64,000 nucleotides of DNA from assembly GCA_003550325.1 (NCBI GenBank), contig QKWP01000235.1, forward strand, positions 311,052 through 375,051, written 5' to 3'. The position numbers and the translations under genes were made by a program. Position 1 is the stretch's first letter; every line of letters starts with the position of its first letter. The stretch is from Gigaspora rosea. Lineage: Eukaryota; Glomeromycota; Glomeromycetes; Diversisporales; Gigasporaceae. A model generated the notes under the pieces. That model was not told where the DNA came from. It searched no databases and was given only the letters and a program-made list of their open reading frames with translations. Below are positions 1-11,573 of this stretch, one piece after another.

Positions 1-2212
1 GTTAGCATTTAATTTTAGACGAGCATATAGTGATTCATTTTTATTCGTTTTGATTTATTTATTTATTTATTTTTCTAATTTTTTTTACTTTACTTTTATA
101 GAGTTACTTTATTTGATTTATGCATTAATACTGTATATATAAATGAATAATCATAAAATATCTTATCCGGATATAACCGTTATCCTTTTATTTGAATAGG
201 ATATAAAACCGGTTATTAAATTTTGTTAAAGGTTACAACTTTTCGGATAAAAAGTTATCCGGGTACGAGCACTAGTTTTAATACCATTCCGAAAAGATCA
301 ACGTCATTCAAACATCATAGCATCACCCCTTAAAAATTTTCACTATCTGGTCAAATCAAAATTTAAGTCATGTAACATAAAATCAAACAAAAACACATTC
401 AAACTAACACTAACATTATTCTACCTAAGCAGAAGCAAAATTTTATACGATTAAATGTTTTCAACCCTTAGTTATCTATGGTATATCTTGATTTTAGTAT
501 ACCAATTTTTTTAAATATTTTTAGCAACTTTCGGATTATAATGCAGATAACTCGATACATCGTAAATCACATGATAATCATACCATATTGGAATTCTTGC
601 TTTCAGGACTATTATAGTCCCAAAAGGAGTTCTTTTTCTTTTAGCAAAGATCCCAATATGTAAGAATAATAACGACGGTATTAAAAGATAAATGAAATTA
701 TATGTACTGTAGTATGAAGGCATTTATTTAGAAATAAAATAAAATTAATTTAATAAAAAAAAGTGCACAGATAAAAATCCGAAATGAACCTGAAATGTAT
801 AGAATAATACCAAGAGAAAAAAATGTGACTTCAGGTGTTTTCAAGCTTATTTATTATTTATTAGATTCAACTCGTGAAAAATTTGTGATATTATTGATTG
901 TGATTACGTATCGTATATGATATTATAGAGCCTAATCTGGTAAGTAATAAGGGGTAAAATCGAAAGTTCGAAAACATATCTTTATAACAAATACATATTA
1001 TTTTTTTAATAATATAAGTCAGCACTCATGAATAATGAACCGGATCACGATAACTGAAATTGAATTGTACGCGTCGATGGTTGTGTTTTTGATCAAATTT
1101 TAGCACTTGTTTTATATGCGTGTTAGAATACATTAATCTTTTATAATACCTACAATTTATATACATGTCATTTTTTATTAATAGTTTAATTAACAATTCT
1201 TGTCTATCTAGGGTAAATGAACTTTGTTGAAATGAGCAAGAATACAATATGTTTATCACTTCTAAACTTGTTTACGTATACGATTGGTTACATAAGTACC
1301 GAAATTGACCGAATTTTATAGATTAGTTACTGTTCTAGATCACCTGATGACGATCCTGATCACGGTACCCAAATTCGACCAATCAGATTGCTTTAAGCGG
1401 ACGGACTTTAGTATTATAGATGTTGAATAACCCGTTACGCACACGGGTTCATATTTAAATCCCGTACCTTCGACACGGAATATGAACCCGTGTGCAACTG
1501 GACAACCCATACAACAACTATAAATTATTAATAATCACATTGATATTTGCATTGATCTTTTTCATTTATATTTATAGATAATTCTGTATTACATTTTTTT
1601 TCTTCAACACTTTGCTGATTCGCAAGGATATGACTTCGTGACTCATGAAATTCGTTATAATGAATGTCTAAATATACTCAAAATCCCGATCTTAAGGTTC
1701 TTTGTATTGGCGTAACAGAAGAACTACAGATAAGAATAACTTGTGATGCAAATTTGCTATGCCGAAAATTTTACGAAATAATCTATGCTACCCACCATGC
1801 AGAGCACGAAAAAAGTAAATGATGGTTTTTTTTTAAAAAAAATTGTGCAACTATCTTCTTGTTAGAATTTGGGTTAGACAAAACACCCGACCAGATTACT
1901 GCCTTTGTCGAAAAACAAATGCGGATGTTTCTACGCGGTGAATGCAAAAATTATTAAAATATATATGAATATTCGAATGTATTTTTACTTATTATTATTA
2001 TTATTTCTAAATTTTTTTCCTTGCTTTTTTTTTAATAAAAAAAATTTTTTGCAAAAAAAAAAAAAACAATCCGGATCACCGGGTCATCTGGCCTATTTTA
2101 TGGATGATCGTACTCCATTTGTGAATCCAAAATGGTGAAGTTTATCCATAAAACTGCATGTATTTGAAAATTTAAATCTTATTCAACTTGCTAAAAACTC
2201 CTAACAATTACA
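1..2212. other. AT-rich non-coding flank
   Basis: I see no convincing gene here. The stretch contains homopolymer-rich DNA (for example around 1826-1845 and 2031-2067), short open frames without coding character, and the inverted repeat at 1439-1495 listed separately. Near 240-276 a segment containing ATCCGGGTACGAGCACTA resembles the terminus of a hAT-type element seen from inside, but no partner end is visible in the window. Confidence 0.5.
1439..1495. repeat. Perfect 17-bp inverted repeat (stem-loop)
   Basis: GCACACGGGTTCATATT (1439-1455) is exactly complementary to 1479-1495, with a 23-base loop. The stem is GC-richer than its surroundings. It could be a miniature foldback element or a cruciform-forming site. 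No flanking target-site duplication is obvious. Confidence 0.7.
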
Positions 2213-2543
2213 ATGAAATTTATTACTGTTTTGGTTGTTATTACTTTAAGTGTTTATTTAATTAATGCCTTACCAGCCAACTTAATCAAAGACCAAGAAA
2301 CCACTATCGTTCCTCATGAACATGAATTCGTAGAACATAAGAAGTTGGAAAAAAGAGCTCGTGAGTATGTGTCTATTGAAAATTGTTATTTTAGACCACA
2401 CAAATTTTATTTTTCGTTTTGCATTACCTGCCGCCCCAAATTTTTCAAAATTCCTATGTTTTTTTTTTATTTTCGAGTTCCAATTATACAAAGTTATTCC
2501 ATTTTTGCCCGTTAATTTTTTCGATCTATTTTATCCAGTGTAA
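2213..2543 (+). CDS. Small secreted protein precursor with signal peptide and Kex2-like site (partial model)
   Basis: The frame opens at ATG 2213 in a good context (ACA before ATG). Residues 1-20 form a hydrophobic signal peptide ending in NALPA. A polar propeptide follows with the dibasic site KLEKR at residues 44-48, as in Kex2-processed fungal secreted peptides and effectors. At 2361 the frame runs into GTGAGTAT, a strong splice donor, so exon 1 probably ends at 2360. One possible acceptor (TTTTAG, 2389-2394) would join to a frame ending at 2543 that contains FALPAAP. That intron would be only 34 nt, shorter than the other introns here, so the downstream half is uncertain. The gene may be broken, because a foldback repeat begins at 2556. 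Function cannot be named. The secretory start is seen directly; the effector role is inference. Confidence 0.45.
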
Positions 2544-2555
2544 GCTTATAGATAT

Positions 2556-2873
2556 CTGATAAACCATTTTTGCCGTTGACGAATTGATGAAACCATAAGT
2601 TTCGTCATTGGTGAATTACGAAACTTTATCCGACAAACTCATATGATCATGAAAAATTTTCTTCTTGTTATTTTTTCATGTGTTACGACATAATAATGTT
2701 TATTCAAATTAAAACTCAGCGATACCAATCATGATCATAAATTGCCGGATAACACCATTATTGGGCAAATTGTCGAATACTGTAATTTGACAAATGATTG
2801 GCTACACGTGCCGCAAAGCGGCACGTGCTTATTTGCAATTTTGGCCCAATAATGTATACATATGGTTTATCAG
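2556..2873. repeat. Foldback element with internal GC-rich hairpin
   Basis: CTGATAAACCAT (2556-2567) is complementary to 2862-2873. Inside, CACGTGCCGC (2805-2814) and GCGGCACGTG (2818-2827) form a perfect 10-bp stem with an AAA loop, and further imperfect inverted segments such as TTGCC..GG-ATAAC are present. This looks like a MITE-type foldback of about 320 bp. It lies just downstream of the secreted-protein exon and may truncate that gene. Confidence 0.5.
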
Positions 2874-3990
2874 GTCACGTGAGTTTCGTCAGATTCGGTG
2901 TTACCCATAATTTTCCAGAATCATTCGATAGGATTCCAAGGGAAAACCAGACTTCGGCTTTTAAATTTATAATTTACTAATTAAAAATATGTCAGCAACA
3001 ACTAAAATTTAAGCCCAAGTTTGATTTTCCTTTGGCGACATTAACATTAAAAAAAAAATTGACCGACCGACCCAATATCTTGATTTCATGTAATGCAAAA
3101 TAAAAATAACTTTGCGTGGCCTTAGAGGCGACTCGGAATTAATAAATCTTATTTTTTAATTTAATAATTAATTTTTATAATTTAATTATATATATTTATT
3201 AGTTTGTAAGTATAAACTTTAATTATATTTATAAATTATTTAATTTTAAATTATTTATTTATTAATATTTATTTATTTTAGAATGTTAGTATAATCTTTT
3301 ATAAAGTTTATTTTAACTTATAAATTATTTAATTTTAAATTATTTATTTATTAATAATTTATTTATTTTAGACCGTTAGTATAAACTTTAATAAATTCTA
3401 TTTTAACTTATTTTTGATAATTAACTATTTTTACTATATTTATTTAATTACTAATAAAAACATTTAAATTTTTTTGCTAATAATTATTAGTATGTTAGTA
3501 TAAACTTTATTAAGTTATTTTTAATACCTAATTTTTAATAATTAACTTTTTATAATTTAATTATATTTAATTATTAGTATGCAAGTATAAGCTTTATTAT
3601 CTATTATATAATTTTTTTATTTAATTACTAATAAATATATGTATTTTTTTTGCTAATAATTATTAGAAGGTTAGTATAAACTTTATTAAATTATATTTTA
3701 ATAACTTATTTTTAATAATTAACCTTTTATGATTTAATTATAAATATTTATTAGGCGGTAAATATATTTGTTATATACTGTAATTATTTTTATATAATTA
3801 CTAATAAATATATTTAATGTTTTTATTAATAATTATTAGAATGTTAGTATAGACTTTATTATATTTTAATAACTTTTTTAATAATTAAACATATCATAGC
3901 TATATTTAATTATTAATATATATATTTAAATTTTTTGACTAATAATCATTAGACGGTTAGTATTATCTTTATTAATTATAGTTTAATAAC

Positions 3991-4677
3991 AGGAAATTAT
4001 AGGTATCTCTCAAGATACTCACGAGATATATTCTCCCTGTGATATATATCTCCCATAACCAAATTAATTAAGTTTATTTAAGATTGGGTTAGAGTTTGTG
4101 GTCAGTTAGAAATTGGTGATATATTTAGTAAAATTGCTTAAGAAAATTTTTTTTAGGCACGTAAAGTAGTTTCTCATGCAAATATTTGAGAAATAACCAA
4201 TTTTTGAAAAGAATTTAATAATTTAGCATGAGTATGTTGTAAACACACCGTATAAGATCTGTATAATGTGATATCAAATCAACCAAAATAGCCTGCTCTT
4301 TTTTTATTTCGGGTTAAGGTGAGGTGAAAATAATTCATAGGTGAGAAAAGTTGTTTTATAGTAAAATTTTGCAAGGAATTTATTTTGTTAGGGCATGAAG
4401 AGTAGTTTTATAAGCAAAATTATGAACCACTAGCAATTTTTTAAAATATTTTTTTTAATTTTACATTACACCTGATCTTACAATCTGATTGGTTTATCAG
4501 ATAGGTGCATTACAACACACAAGCGGCAAATCATAAAATTCTTTTGAAAAAATGAAAATTTGTTTTAATCTTTGTGATTGTGCTATATTATACTAAATTC
4601 TAACTAAATTCTGACTCATTATTGCATTGGGTAATTCGTGGGAGATATGCATCTCTCAGGAGATGCCTAACAGTACT
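3991..4677. mobile_element. Foldback MITE inserted in the intron-like array
   Basis: This block interrupts an array unit (TTTAATAA continues on both sides). Its ends are imperfect inverted repeats around the motif AGGYATCTC, and the right end contains GGAGATGCCTAACAG. The core carries the dispersed repeat family described for 50400-50680. A miniature relative of the end motif forms the hairpin at 6231-6272. Confidence 0.6.
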
Positions 4678-5219
4678 CTTTAATAATTATTAACTTTTAT
4701 AATTAATTTCTATATATTTACTAGGGTGTAAGTATAAGGTTATTATATTTATTTTTAAATTAATAATTTAATAATTAATAGATTTTTTATTAATAATTAT
4801 TAGTCGGTAAGTTAAATTTTGTTTTATTTATAAAATTATTATATTTATTTTTAGATTAATAATTTAATAATTATATATTTTTTATTAATAATTATTAGCA
4901 AGTAAGTTAAATTTTTTTATCTATAAAATTATTTAAATCAAAATTATTTTATATTTTAATTCTAATTTTTAATATTAATTTTTTATTAATTTAACTATAT
5001 ATATGTGTATTATAAATAACTTTTATTATCTATAATATAATTATTTTTATTTAATTACTAATTAATATATTTAAATTGTTTCATTAATAATCACTAGCTT
5101 GTATGATGGAGGTAAGTTTACTTTTATTATCTATAATATGATTATTTTTATTTAATTACTAATAAATATATCTGCATTTTTTATCAATAATTATTAGAAG
5201 GTTAGTATTATCTTTATTA

Positions 5220-5586
5220 AGTAGTAATCGCAAATAAAGGGTAAAAAATGATGATTATTTTATAATAAATTATGGCAGGCATTTAATTGTAAATTTCTAT
5301 TAGTGTGCGAATGGGGCTTTTCTACATATAAAAGTATTTTTTTACTAAGCAAACCTTTTATAATTTCTAATAAACTTTGCAGAACAAACTTTTCTGATTC
5401 TAATGATAGTTAAATTATTCAAATCGCATTAGTATATGACATGATATGAGTATTTATTGATTATTTACTATAGAGTTTTTTATTATAATCGGAAATGTAC
5501 AGCATTCTACTTTCATATAATGCAATTAGTAAATCTCTGCTGATTTTTACTATGAAATTTTGACCCTTTAACTGCAGATTACCACT
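5220..5586. mobile_element. Tc1/mariner-like MITE with TA duplication
   Basis: The left end AGTAGTAATCGCA and the right end TGCAGATTACCACT are inverted repeats, followed inward by AGGGTAAAA and its complement. TA lies immediately outside both ends (5218-5219 and 5587-5588), the duplication expected of Tc1/mariner elements. Removing the element restores a continuous array unit, so the insertion is later than the array. Confidence 0.65.
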
Positions 5587-6035
5587 TAAATTAAATTTAA
5601 TAATTAATTTTTAATAATTAACTCTTTATAATTAAATTTTATATATTTATTAGAGTGTAAGTATAAATTTGATTATTTGTTACTTTTATTAATATATATA
5701 TTAAATATTATACTAATAATAATTAGATGGTTAGTATTAACTTTATTAATTAAATTTAATAAATAATTTTTAATAATTAACTTTTTATAATTAAATTTTA
5801 TGTATTTATTAGACCGTAAGTATAAATTTGGTTATTTTTATATTTGATAATTAATAACATATTTAAATTTTTTTATTATTATATTTTAATAACTTATTTT
5901 TAATAATTAATTTTTTATAACTATTTTTATTTAGTTATTAATATACATATTAAATTTTTTATAATAATTATAGACTGTTAGTATTAATTTATTAAATTAA
6001 ATTTAATAAATAATTTTTAATAGTTAATTTTAATA

Positions 6036-6217
6036 CAGTTGACCCTCATTAATATCAACCTCATTAATATCAACCTAAGCCACAAACCAAATTTTTATAA
6101 ATTTTATATATTAAAATCTCCTCATTTATATCAACTTTAATATAAATTCTCATTAATATCATATCAACATAAAAATAATGGTAGTCCAAATAGGTTGATA
6201 TAAACAAGGGACAACTG
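6036..6217. mobile_element. Pogo/Tigger-type MITE, 182 bp
   Basis: The left end CAGTTGACCCTCATT and the right end (complement CAGTTGTCCCTTGTT) form a terminal inverted repeat of about 26 bp continuing to ATATCAACCT. TA flanks both ends (6034-6035, 6218-6219). CAGTTG...CC ends with TA duplication are typical of the pogo/Tigger branch of Tc1/mariner. No transposase is present. The element sits inside an array unit. Confidence 0.85.
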
Positions 6218-6230
6218 TAATTTAATTATG

Positions 6231-6272
6231 GGTGCTTTTAGGCATCTCCAGTAGGAGATGCCTAAAAGCACC
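6231..6272. repeat. Perfect 19-bp hairpin
   Basis: GGTGCTTTTAGGCATCTCC (6231-6249) pairs perfectly with 6254-6272 across a 4-base loop AGTA. The AGGCATCTCC core is the same as the end of the foldback at 3991-4677, so this is probably a collapsed member of that family. Confidence 0.8.
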
Positions 6273-7388
6273 TTAATTATATATAAATTTACTAGCCTGC
6301 AAGTATAAATTTAATTATTTTTATATAATTATTTTTATTTAATAATTAATAACATATTTAAATTGTTTATTAATAATTATTAGAGTGTATGTATTAACAT
6401 TATTATTTTTATTTATAAATTATTTAATTTTTAAATTATTTATTTAATAATTTTATTTATTTTAGACTATTAGTATAAACTTTATTATATTTTATTTTAA
6501 CTTACTTTATAATTAAATATATGACTACAGTATATGTATTTAATTACTAATAAAAATATTTAAATTTTTTTATAATAATTATTAGCATGTTAGTATAAAC
6601 TTTATTAAGTTAAATTTTAATATCTAATTTTTAATATTAACTTTTTATAATTTAATTATATATATATTTATTAGTCAGTAAGTTAAAATTTGATTATTTG
6701 TTATATTTATTATTTTTATTTGATAATTAATAATATATTTAAATTTTTTTATTATTATATTTTAATAACTTATTTTTATAAATAATTTTTATAACTATAA
6801 TTTTTAATTATTAATATATATATTAATAATTTTATTATTTTAGAGAGTTAGTATAAACTTTATTATCTATAATATAATTATTTTTATTTAATAACTAATA
6901 AATAAAATTTTTTCCATTTTAATTCTTATTTTTTACTAATAATTATTAGTGGGTTAGTATTAACTTTATTAAATTAAATTTTAATAACTAATTTTTAATC
7001 TTAAATTTTATTTAATTACTAATAAATGAATTTATTAATAATTATTAGAGAGTTAGTATAAACTTTGTTAAATTATATTTAATAACTAATTTTAATAACT
7101 AATTTTTAATAACAATTTTTAATAACTAATATTTTATAATTACTTATATATCTTTATTAGTCGGTAAATATAGACTTTAATTATATTTATTTTTAACATA
7201 ATAATTTAATAATTAATATATTTTTTTATTAATAAAAATTAGTGCGTAAGTTAAACTTTATTATGCTTATTTATAAATTATTTAATTTTAAATTTTTTAT
7301 TTAATAATTTTATTTTATTTTAGATCGTTAGTATAAACTTTAGTTTAACTTATTTTTAATAATTAAATATTTATAACTATATATATTT

Positions 7389-7672
7389 AAGAATTTTTCT
7401 AAATAAACATGGGTGTTAGTACATATGTAATAATAGATAATTTGCAAATCTGTATAATATGTTAATTGAACCAATTTATACAATGAAAAGATAACCCCTT
7501 TTTTATAGTTAGAGTAAAAAAGTAGGTTTGAAATTGGGTAAGAGATAGTTTATACCAAAATTTCTTAAAGAATTTTTTTGTTAGAAGCCAGAAGGTGGTT
7601 TTATAAGCATATTGATTGGTTTTTACATTACCCATGTACATACACCCAATGTACAAATAGAAATTCTCTATA
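7389..7672. mobile_element. Foldback MITE with dispersed-repeat core
   Basis: The ends are imperfect inverted repeats: AGAATTTTTCTAAATAAACA at the left against AGAATTTCTATTTGTACA read from the right, both followed by GGGTGT.AGTACAT or similar. The core contains the conserved block TTGTTAGAAGCCAGAAGGTGG and GGTTTTTACATTACCC shared with copies near 4380, 29700, 30350 and 50520. The identical copy at 9813-10096 belongs to the duplicated block. The 64-codon open frame within it is not a gene. Confidence 0.6.
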
Positions 7673-8886
7673 TTTAATTACTAATAAAAATATTCAAATT
7701 TTTTTGCTAATAATTATTAGTACGTAAGTATAAACTTATTATTTTCTATTTTAATTTCTAATTTTTAATAATAATAACCTTTATAATTTAATTATATATG
7801 TATATATTAGAAGGTATATATTACTTGTAATAGAATTGTTTTTATTTAATAACTAATAAATATTATTTATTTTCAATCTAATTCTTATTTTCTTTAAATT
7901 TTTTTCATTAATTATTAGGATGTTAGTATAGATATTATTATATTTTAATACTTATTTTTAATAATTAACTTTTTATAATTTAATATCTATATTTATTAGC
8001 TCGTAAGTGATTGATTATTTGTTATATAATTATTTTTATTTGATAATATATAAACAGGTTTAACTTTTTTTATTAATAATTATTAGACGGTTAGTATAGA
8101 TATTATTATATTTAATATCTAATTTTAAATAATTAATTTTTTAAAACAACTACTTTTATTTAATTATTAATATGTATATTTAAATTTTTTTATTAATATT
8201 TATTAGATAGTTAGTATTAACTTTATTAAATTATATTTTAATAAATAATTTTCATAAATGATATTTATAATTAAATCTATATATTTATTAGTTTGTAAGT
8301 ATAAATTTTATAACATATATTTTATTTTTAAACCTAATAATTCAACAGTTAAAATATTTTTTATTAATAATTATTAGTCGGTTAGTATAAATTTTATTAA
8401 ATTTATAACTATTTTATTAAATTATAATAAATATGTTTAAATTTTTTGCTAATAATTATTAGAGGGTTAGTATAAACTTTATTAAGTTTATTTTAATAAT
8501 TAATTTTTAATAAATAATTTTTTATAATTTAATTATATACCTTTATTAGTTTGTAAGTATAAACTTTTTATTATAATTATCTTTATTTTAAAACTAATTT
8601 TAATTATTATATTTTTTTATTAATAATTATTAGTCGGTTAGTATAAACCTTATCAAATTATATTTAATAGTTTATTTTTATTAATTATATATATATATAT
8701 ATTTATTTATTTATTAGTGAGTAAGTATAAGTTTTATTGTCTAACTTTAAATCTAATAATCTAATAGTTAATATATTTTTATTAATAATTATTAGAAGGT
8801 TTGTACTATATAACTTATTTTAATAATTAATTTTTTATAACTATAGTATTTTACTTTAATTAAATTACTAAAAACATATTTAAATT

Positions 8887-8990
8887 TTGAATTTTATAAT
8901 TTGGTACATGTGCATTATAACGCACCCACCTGATGAACCAATCATATTAATCATATTATAGGATGAGGTATAGGATCAGTTTTGGTTTTA
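8887..8990. mobile_element. Short element fragment inside an array unit
   Basis: About 100 bp of less AT-rich DNA (GGTACATGTGCATTATAACG onward) interrupts an array unit. It resembles the right end of the dispersed family (GTGCATTACAACACAC near 4505). An identical copy lies at 11311-11414 in the duplicated block. Confidence 0.45.
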
Positions 8991-9149
8991 CAATATATTT
9001 TAATAACTAATTTTTAATAACTAATTTTTATAATTACATATATATTTTTACTAGATAGTAAGTATTAATTTTATTATATTTATCAAAGCAATATTTTAAT
9101 AATTAATATATTTTTTTATTAATAATTATTAGTCGGTTAGTATAAACTT

Positions 9150-9150
9150 N
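9150..9150. other. Single-N contig join
   Basis: A lone N follows the end of the first 2.17-kb copy. The 252 bases after it (9151-9402) differ from what follows the second copy, and then the duplicated sequence restarts at 9403. This is the signature of a false tandem duplication at a scaffold join. Confidence 0.8.
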
Positions 9151-9402
9151 ATCTTATTTTAATAACTAATATTTTATAATAACATATATATCTTTATTAG
9201 TTTGTAAATATAAACTTTAATTATATTTATTTTAGAATTAATAATTTAATAATTAATATATTTTTTTATTAATATATATTAGCATGTAAGTTAAACTTTA
9301 TTATGCTTATTTATAAATTATTTAATTTTAAATTATTTATTTAATAATAAATTTTTTTGTCAAAAATTATTAGAGCGTTAGTATAAACTTTATTAAGTTA
9401 TA

Positions 9403-11573
9403 TTTTAATAACTAATTTTTAATCTTAAATTTTATTTAATTACTAATAAATGAATTTATTAATAATTATTAGAGAGTTAGTATAAACTTTGTTAAATTAT
9501 ATTTAATAACTAATTTTAATAACTAATTTTTAATAACAATTTTTAATAACTAATATTTTATAATTACTTATATATCTTTATTAGTCGGTAAATATAGACT
9601 TTAATTATATTTATTTTTAACATAATAATTTAATAATTAATATATTTTTTTATTAATAAAAATTAGTGCGTAAGTTAAACTTTATTATGCTTATTTATAA
9701 ATTATTTAATTTTAAATTTTTTATTTAATAATTTTATTTTATTTTAGATCGTTAGTATAAACTTTAGTTTAACTTATTTTTAATAATTAAATATTTATAA
9801 CTATATATATTTAAGAATTTTTCTAAATAAACATGGGTGTTAGTACATATGTAATAATAGATAATTTGCAAATCTGTATAATATGTTAATTGAACCAATT
9901 TATACAATGAAAAGATAACCCCTTTTTTATAGTTAGAGTAAAAAAGTAGGTTTGAAATTGGGTAAGAGATAGTTTATACCAAAATTTCTTAAAGAATTTT
10001 TTTGTTAGAAGCCAGAAGGTGGTTTTATAAGCATATTGATTGGTTTTTACATTACCCATGTACATACACCCAATGTACAAATAGAAATTCTCTATATTTA
10101 ATTACTAATAAAAATATTCAAATTTTTTTGCTAATAATTATTAGTACGTAAGTATAAACTTATTATTTTCTATTTTAATTTCTAATTTTTAATAATAATA
10201 ACCTTTATAATTTAATTATATATGTATATATTAGAAGGTATATATTACTTGTAATAGAATTGTTTTTATTTAATAACTAATAAATATTATTTATTTTCAA
10301 TCTAATTCTTATTTTCTTTAAATTTTTTTCATTAATTATTAGGATGTTAGTATAGATATTATTATATTTTAATACTTATTTTTAATAATTAACTTTTTAT
10401 AATTTAATATCTATATTTATTAGCTCGTAAGTGATTGATTATTTGTTATATAATTATTTTTATTTGATAATATATAAACAGGTTTAACTTTTTTTATTAA
10501 TAATTATTAGACGGTTAGTATAGATATTATTATATTTAATATCTAATTTTAAATAATTAATTTTTTAAAACAACTACTTTTATTTAATTATTAATATGTA
10601 TATTTAAATTTTTTTATTAATATTTATTAGATAGTTAGTATTAACTTTATTAAATTATATTTTAATAAATAATTTTCATAAATGATATTTATAATTAAAT
10701 CTATATATTTATTAGTTTGTAAGTATAAATTTTATAACATATATTTTATTTTTAAACCTAATAATTCAACAGTTAAAATATTTTTTATTAATAATTATTA
10801 GTCGGTTAGTATAAATTTTATTAAATTTATAACTATTTTATTAAATTATAATAAATATGTTTAAATTTTTTGCTAATAATTATTAGAGGGTTAGTATAAA
10901 CTTTATTAAGTTTATTTTAATAATTAATTTTTAATAAATAATTTTTTATAATTTAATTATATACCTTTATTAGTTTGTAAGTATAAACTTTTTATTATAA
11001 TTATCTTTATTTTAAAACTAATTTTAATTATTATATTTTTTTATTAATAATTATTAGTCGGTTAGTATAAACCTTATCAAATTATATTTAATAGTTTATT
11101 TTTATTAATTATATATATATATATATTTATTTATTTATTAGTGAGTAAGTATAAGTTTTATTGTCTAACTTTAAATCTAATAATCTAATAGTTAATATAT
11201 TTTTATTAATAATTATTAGAAGGTTTGTACTATATAACTTATTTTAATAATTAATTTTTTATAACTATAGTATTTTACTTTAATTAAATTACTAAAAACA
11301 TATTTAAATTTTGAATTTTATAATTTGGTACATGTGCATTATAACGCACCCACCTGATGAACCAATCATATTAATCATATTATAGGATGAGGTATAGGAT
11401 CAGTTTTGGTTTTACAATATATTTTAATAACTAATTTTTAATAACTAATTTTTATAATTACATATATATTTTTACTAGATAGTAAGTATTAATTTTATTA
11501 TATTTATCAAAGCAATATTTTAATAATTAATATATTTTTTTATTAATAATTATTAGTCGGTTAGTATAAACTT
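9403..11573 (+). repeat. Second copy of the 2.17-kb duplication
   Basis: It matches 6979-9149 throughout and then continues with unique array units at 11574. Both boundaries fall inside intron-like units and not at a natural repeat period, which also favours an assembly origin over unequal crossing-over. Confidence 0.9.

Larger units (their letters stand above)
6979..9149 (+). repeat. First copy of a 2.17-kb direct duplication ending at a single N
   Basis: This block recurs at 9403-11573 with an offset of 2424 bases. By eye I found no differences. The copy ends exactly at the lone N at 9150, which points to two overlapping contigs joined without merging. The repeated part includes about 19 array junctions and the inserted element at 7389-7672. 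Confidence 0.9.

Noticed and set aside
7462-7656. Open frame of 64 codons on the minus strand, repeated at 9886-10080
   Set aside because: It lies in the core of a MITE and is present twice only because of the contig duplication. Amino-acid composition and lack of motifs argue against a gene.
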